From: Liolophura sinensis
Taxonomy: Eukaryota; Mollusca; Polyplacophora; Chitonida; Chitonidae
Assembly (NCBI RefSeq): GCF_032854445.1
Contig: NC_088301.1
Location: 29,064,402-29,128,401 of the forward strand
Direction of reading: 5' to 3'
Length of the DNA: 64,000 nucleotides
A program made the position numbers and the translations under genes. The notes beneath the pieces are model-generated. The model did no database searches, was not told the origin of the DNA, and worked only from the letters and a program-made list of their open reading frames with translations. Positions 58,501-61,500 of this stretch are shown one piece after another (within the stretch, counting starts at the first letter, position 1; each line of letters begins with the position of its first letter).

Positions 58501-61500
58501 TTTCAATAGGAGAAATCAAAATGACAAGAAATGGGGACGTATAAAAATGGACAGACAGATAGCAGGTCATGGCAACGACAATAAACCTAACTGGCTGAGG
58601 ATTAAACAGACAAACATTCTGAAATGTTCTTACCAAGAAATCATCACTCTGGAGTACTTTACTAAAGTTTTGAACTAAGCTTGTTTCAAAGTTTATCAAC
58701 TTCTGCCTGGCTTCTTTGAGAAATTCCTCCACATTTTCTTTGGTAATAAGCATTCCCTGGGCAAGCACCTGAAATTTTAAAGAAATCAAAAATTTAAAAA
58801 TTTAAATTTTAAAAAATTTAAGAAATCAAAAATTTTTAAAGAAAAGAACATTTACAAAACAAATCAGACACAGCTAAGGAAAAAACAACAGGTTATCTTA
58901 CCAGGTACCTGACAATACTCCTGCCACAATGAAAGGCCAACCAAGCCATGAAAGGCTGGAATTCATTGGTTGATTGACAGATTGCTGTTTGTACTTTATA
59001 CTGAAGAGTTTTTCACTTATTTTGATGCCAAGCAGTTTTAAGGGTGAAGTAAACCAAAGTGACTGGGGTAAACCACTAACCTTTGGCAAGTTACTGACAA
59101 ACTTCCCGGTGACGCATGACATACATGTTCAAGCCACAATGATGGAAGACAAGTGGTCTTTTTTGAGCGCAATGGTTAACAAACTATGATCATAATTCTT
59201 GAATGTTTCCATCATATATTCACAGCAATCTGTGTGGTATTTAACTATGTCTTTTTCTTGATCACTTTCACTATCACACCATTCCCCTTTGTCCCATAGT
59301 CCACGTACAAGAATTAGAAACAAATCATTCACAACCATGTGTTCACACGGTCACCACCATATACTGTGTGTGGCCAATTGTTAAACAAACAGCTACTTCA
59401 CCTATTTTTACCTATTTTAATTAAACTTACCCTGTTTGTGGAACAGTTTAACAATGGTGTCAAGGCAATCACAGTGACATAAATCTGTGGGGACAGCACC
59501 AGAAAACTGCTGGGTAGTGTTAACTAAGAACACAAGAAAAAACAAGATGCAATGTCATATCATATTGTCAAAGTCAAACAGAATCCAATAAGACTATAAA
59601 ATGAGCATAATGTACATACGAATGAATAGCTAATCATAATACTTCTTCCACAGAGTATGTACAGAAGCAGCACTAAGTCAAAATCATTTATTCATTCATC
59701 CCATAGTGTACACATGAATCACAGTAAAACCTAAAACTTCACATTTTATTCCCACTTTACCTTTGCAATGAGAATAAATATTGCGCACCGTTAATTACAA
59801 ATATTTGTAGCTTGGTACTGACCTGCTAATGCTATTCCACTGTAATTTACAGGCAGCAGAAAATGATCAGAACTGACACTTGCAAACAAATCGGCTAACA
59901 CATCTACTTACTGGTTGAACAAGGCCAGTGAGACAGTTGTGAAGGGTAGTGAGCACCTCATCATACAACACCTCCCCAGAACACATATCCTACAGAAAAA
60001 CAATTCACATAACAAATGACAATCAAGAGAAGGCTCAACATTTATGATTAATTAACAACAGACACTTTGACTGGAAGTTAGTCCACTTCAGGCAAAGTCA
60101 TGTCAGTTAAAATATCTCTTACACCTCATTATTACATAATTTAATACTACACCAAAAATACTAACTGCACAGATATTATGTAGGATAAGATAATAAATGG
60201 ATTCAACAGGTATTATGAACAGTCAGTGAAATGCTTACCACAGATGCTGATGAAGGGCTGAGGTCCAAAGCAAACACTAAACGATATCGGCGTGATATAA
60301 AGGTAATGATGGTGTCAGGTGTTATCCTGAACAGGTACTCTCTGTCCAGCTCCACTTGTAATGCTTCATCACAAGGTACCACAGATAGCACCATCAATTC
60401 TTCTGTCTCATCACTCTAAAGTAAACAAAATAAAAAGGTTTCACACACTTGAATGAATGAGTATGGCTTAACACCACATCAGGAATATTTCAGCATTATC
60501 GTGGCAAGGGCATAGACATGGTTAAGCCTGCAAAACACTTATTAAAAAATATAAATACTGAGTTATCTGTATTATTGGTAAATGTTAAAATGCATGGTGA
60601 GGGCAGAATTTATAACCTCAAAAAAAGTCACACAAAGAAGTATGATATCTCATCACTAATTGTTGTTATTTTCTTTCATTTTATTTGATTGTTGTTTAGA
60701 ACAGAACACTGTACTCATGAATTTTTCACTAAAATGACGGTGGTCAGTTTTATGGGGGGAATTAGCCGCAGTGCCTAGGGTAAAACACCTTGGGCATGTT
60801 AATGACAAACATTCCCACGTGTCAAGATATATACGTATGCACTTCATATTCCTGAAAGACAAGTGATCCTCAACAAACATTTAACTGAGTAAAATAGCTC
60901 TAAATCAAGTATTGCTGATCTACAAACTCCGTATCCAAGACTGGGTTTGAACACACACATCCTGTGTCCTACAGAGCAAATGGCAATTGCCACTCTTGTC
61001 ACTAAGCTAAAACTGAATGTATTAAACTAGACCCGACAGTTCTCCGGAAATATTGCTCTGACAGGGTTACAAAATGTGGATGTTACACAAACGTTTATAA
61101 AATTTACATGAGCTTGTCCTAGCTATCATACTCATGACAAATAGCTTTGTAATTTAAACATGCATATTATAACTGTATGCTGTCCATACATGTAGCTATT
61201 AAAAATAGACAAGTAAGATAGCTTGTGAAACTGACCAATTCCTTCTGAGGTCTGTATTTGAGGACACTGTTCAAATGTTGCAGAAACCATAGTGCACGGA
61301 TGTTTCTGCTGATGCGATATTCCTGCTTCATCAACAGGTACACATGTTTGGCAGTATGAACCTGAAAAGACATCCAAAACTAGACATGGGGAATATAATT
61401 AAGTTTGCATGCATTTCTTGAATAAATATGATGAATAGAGCTGGTAAAAATGGACAAAATATGTGAAAATTTTGGTAAATTTTCTGTTATTTCCATGGAA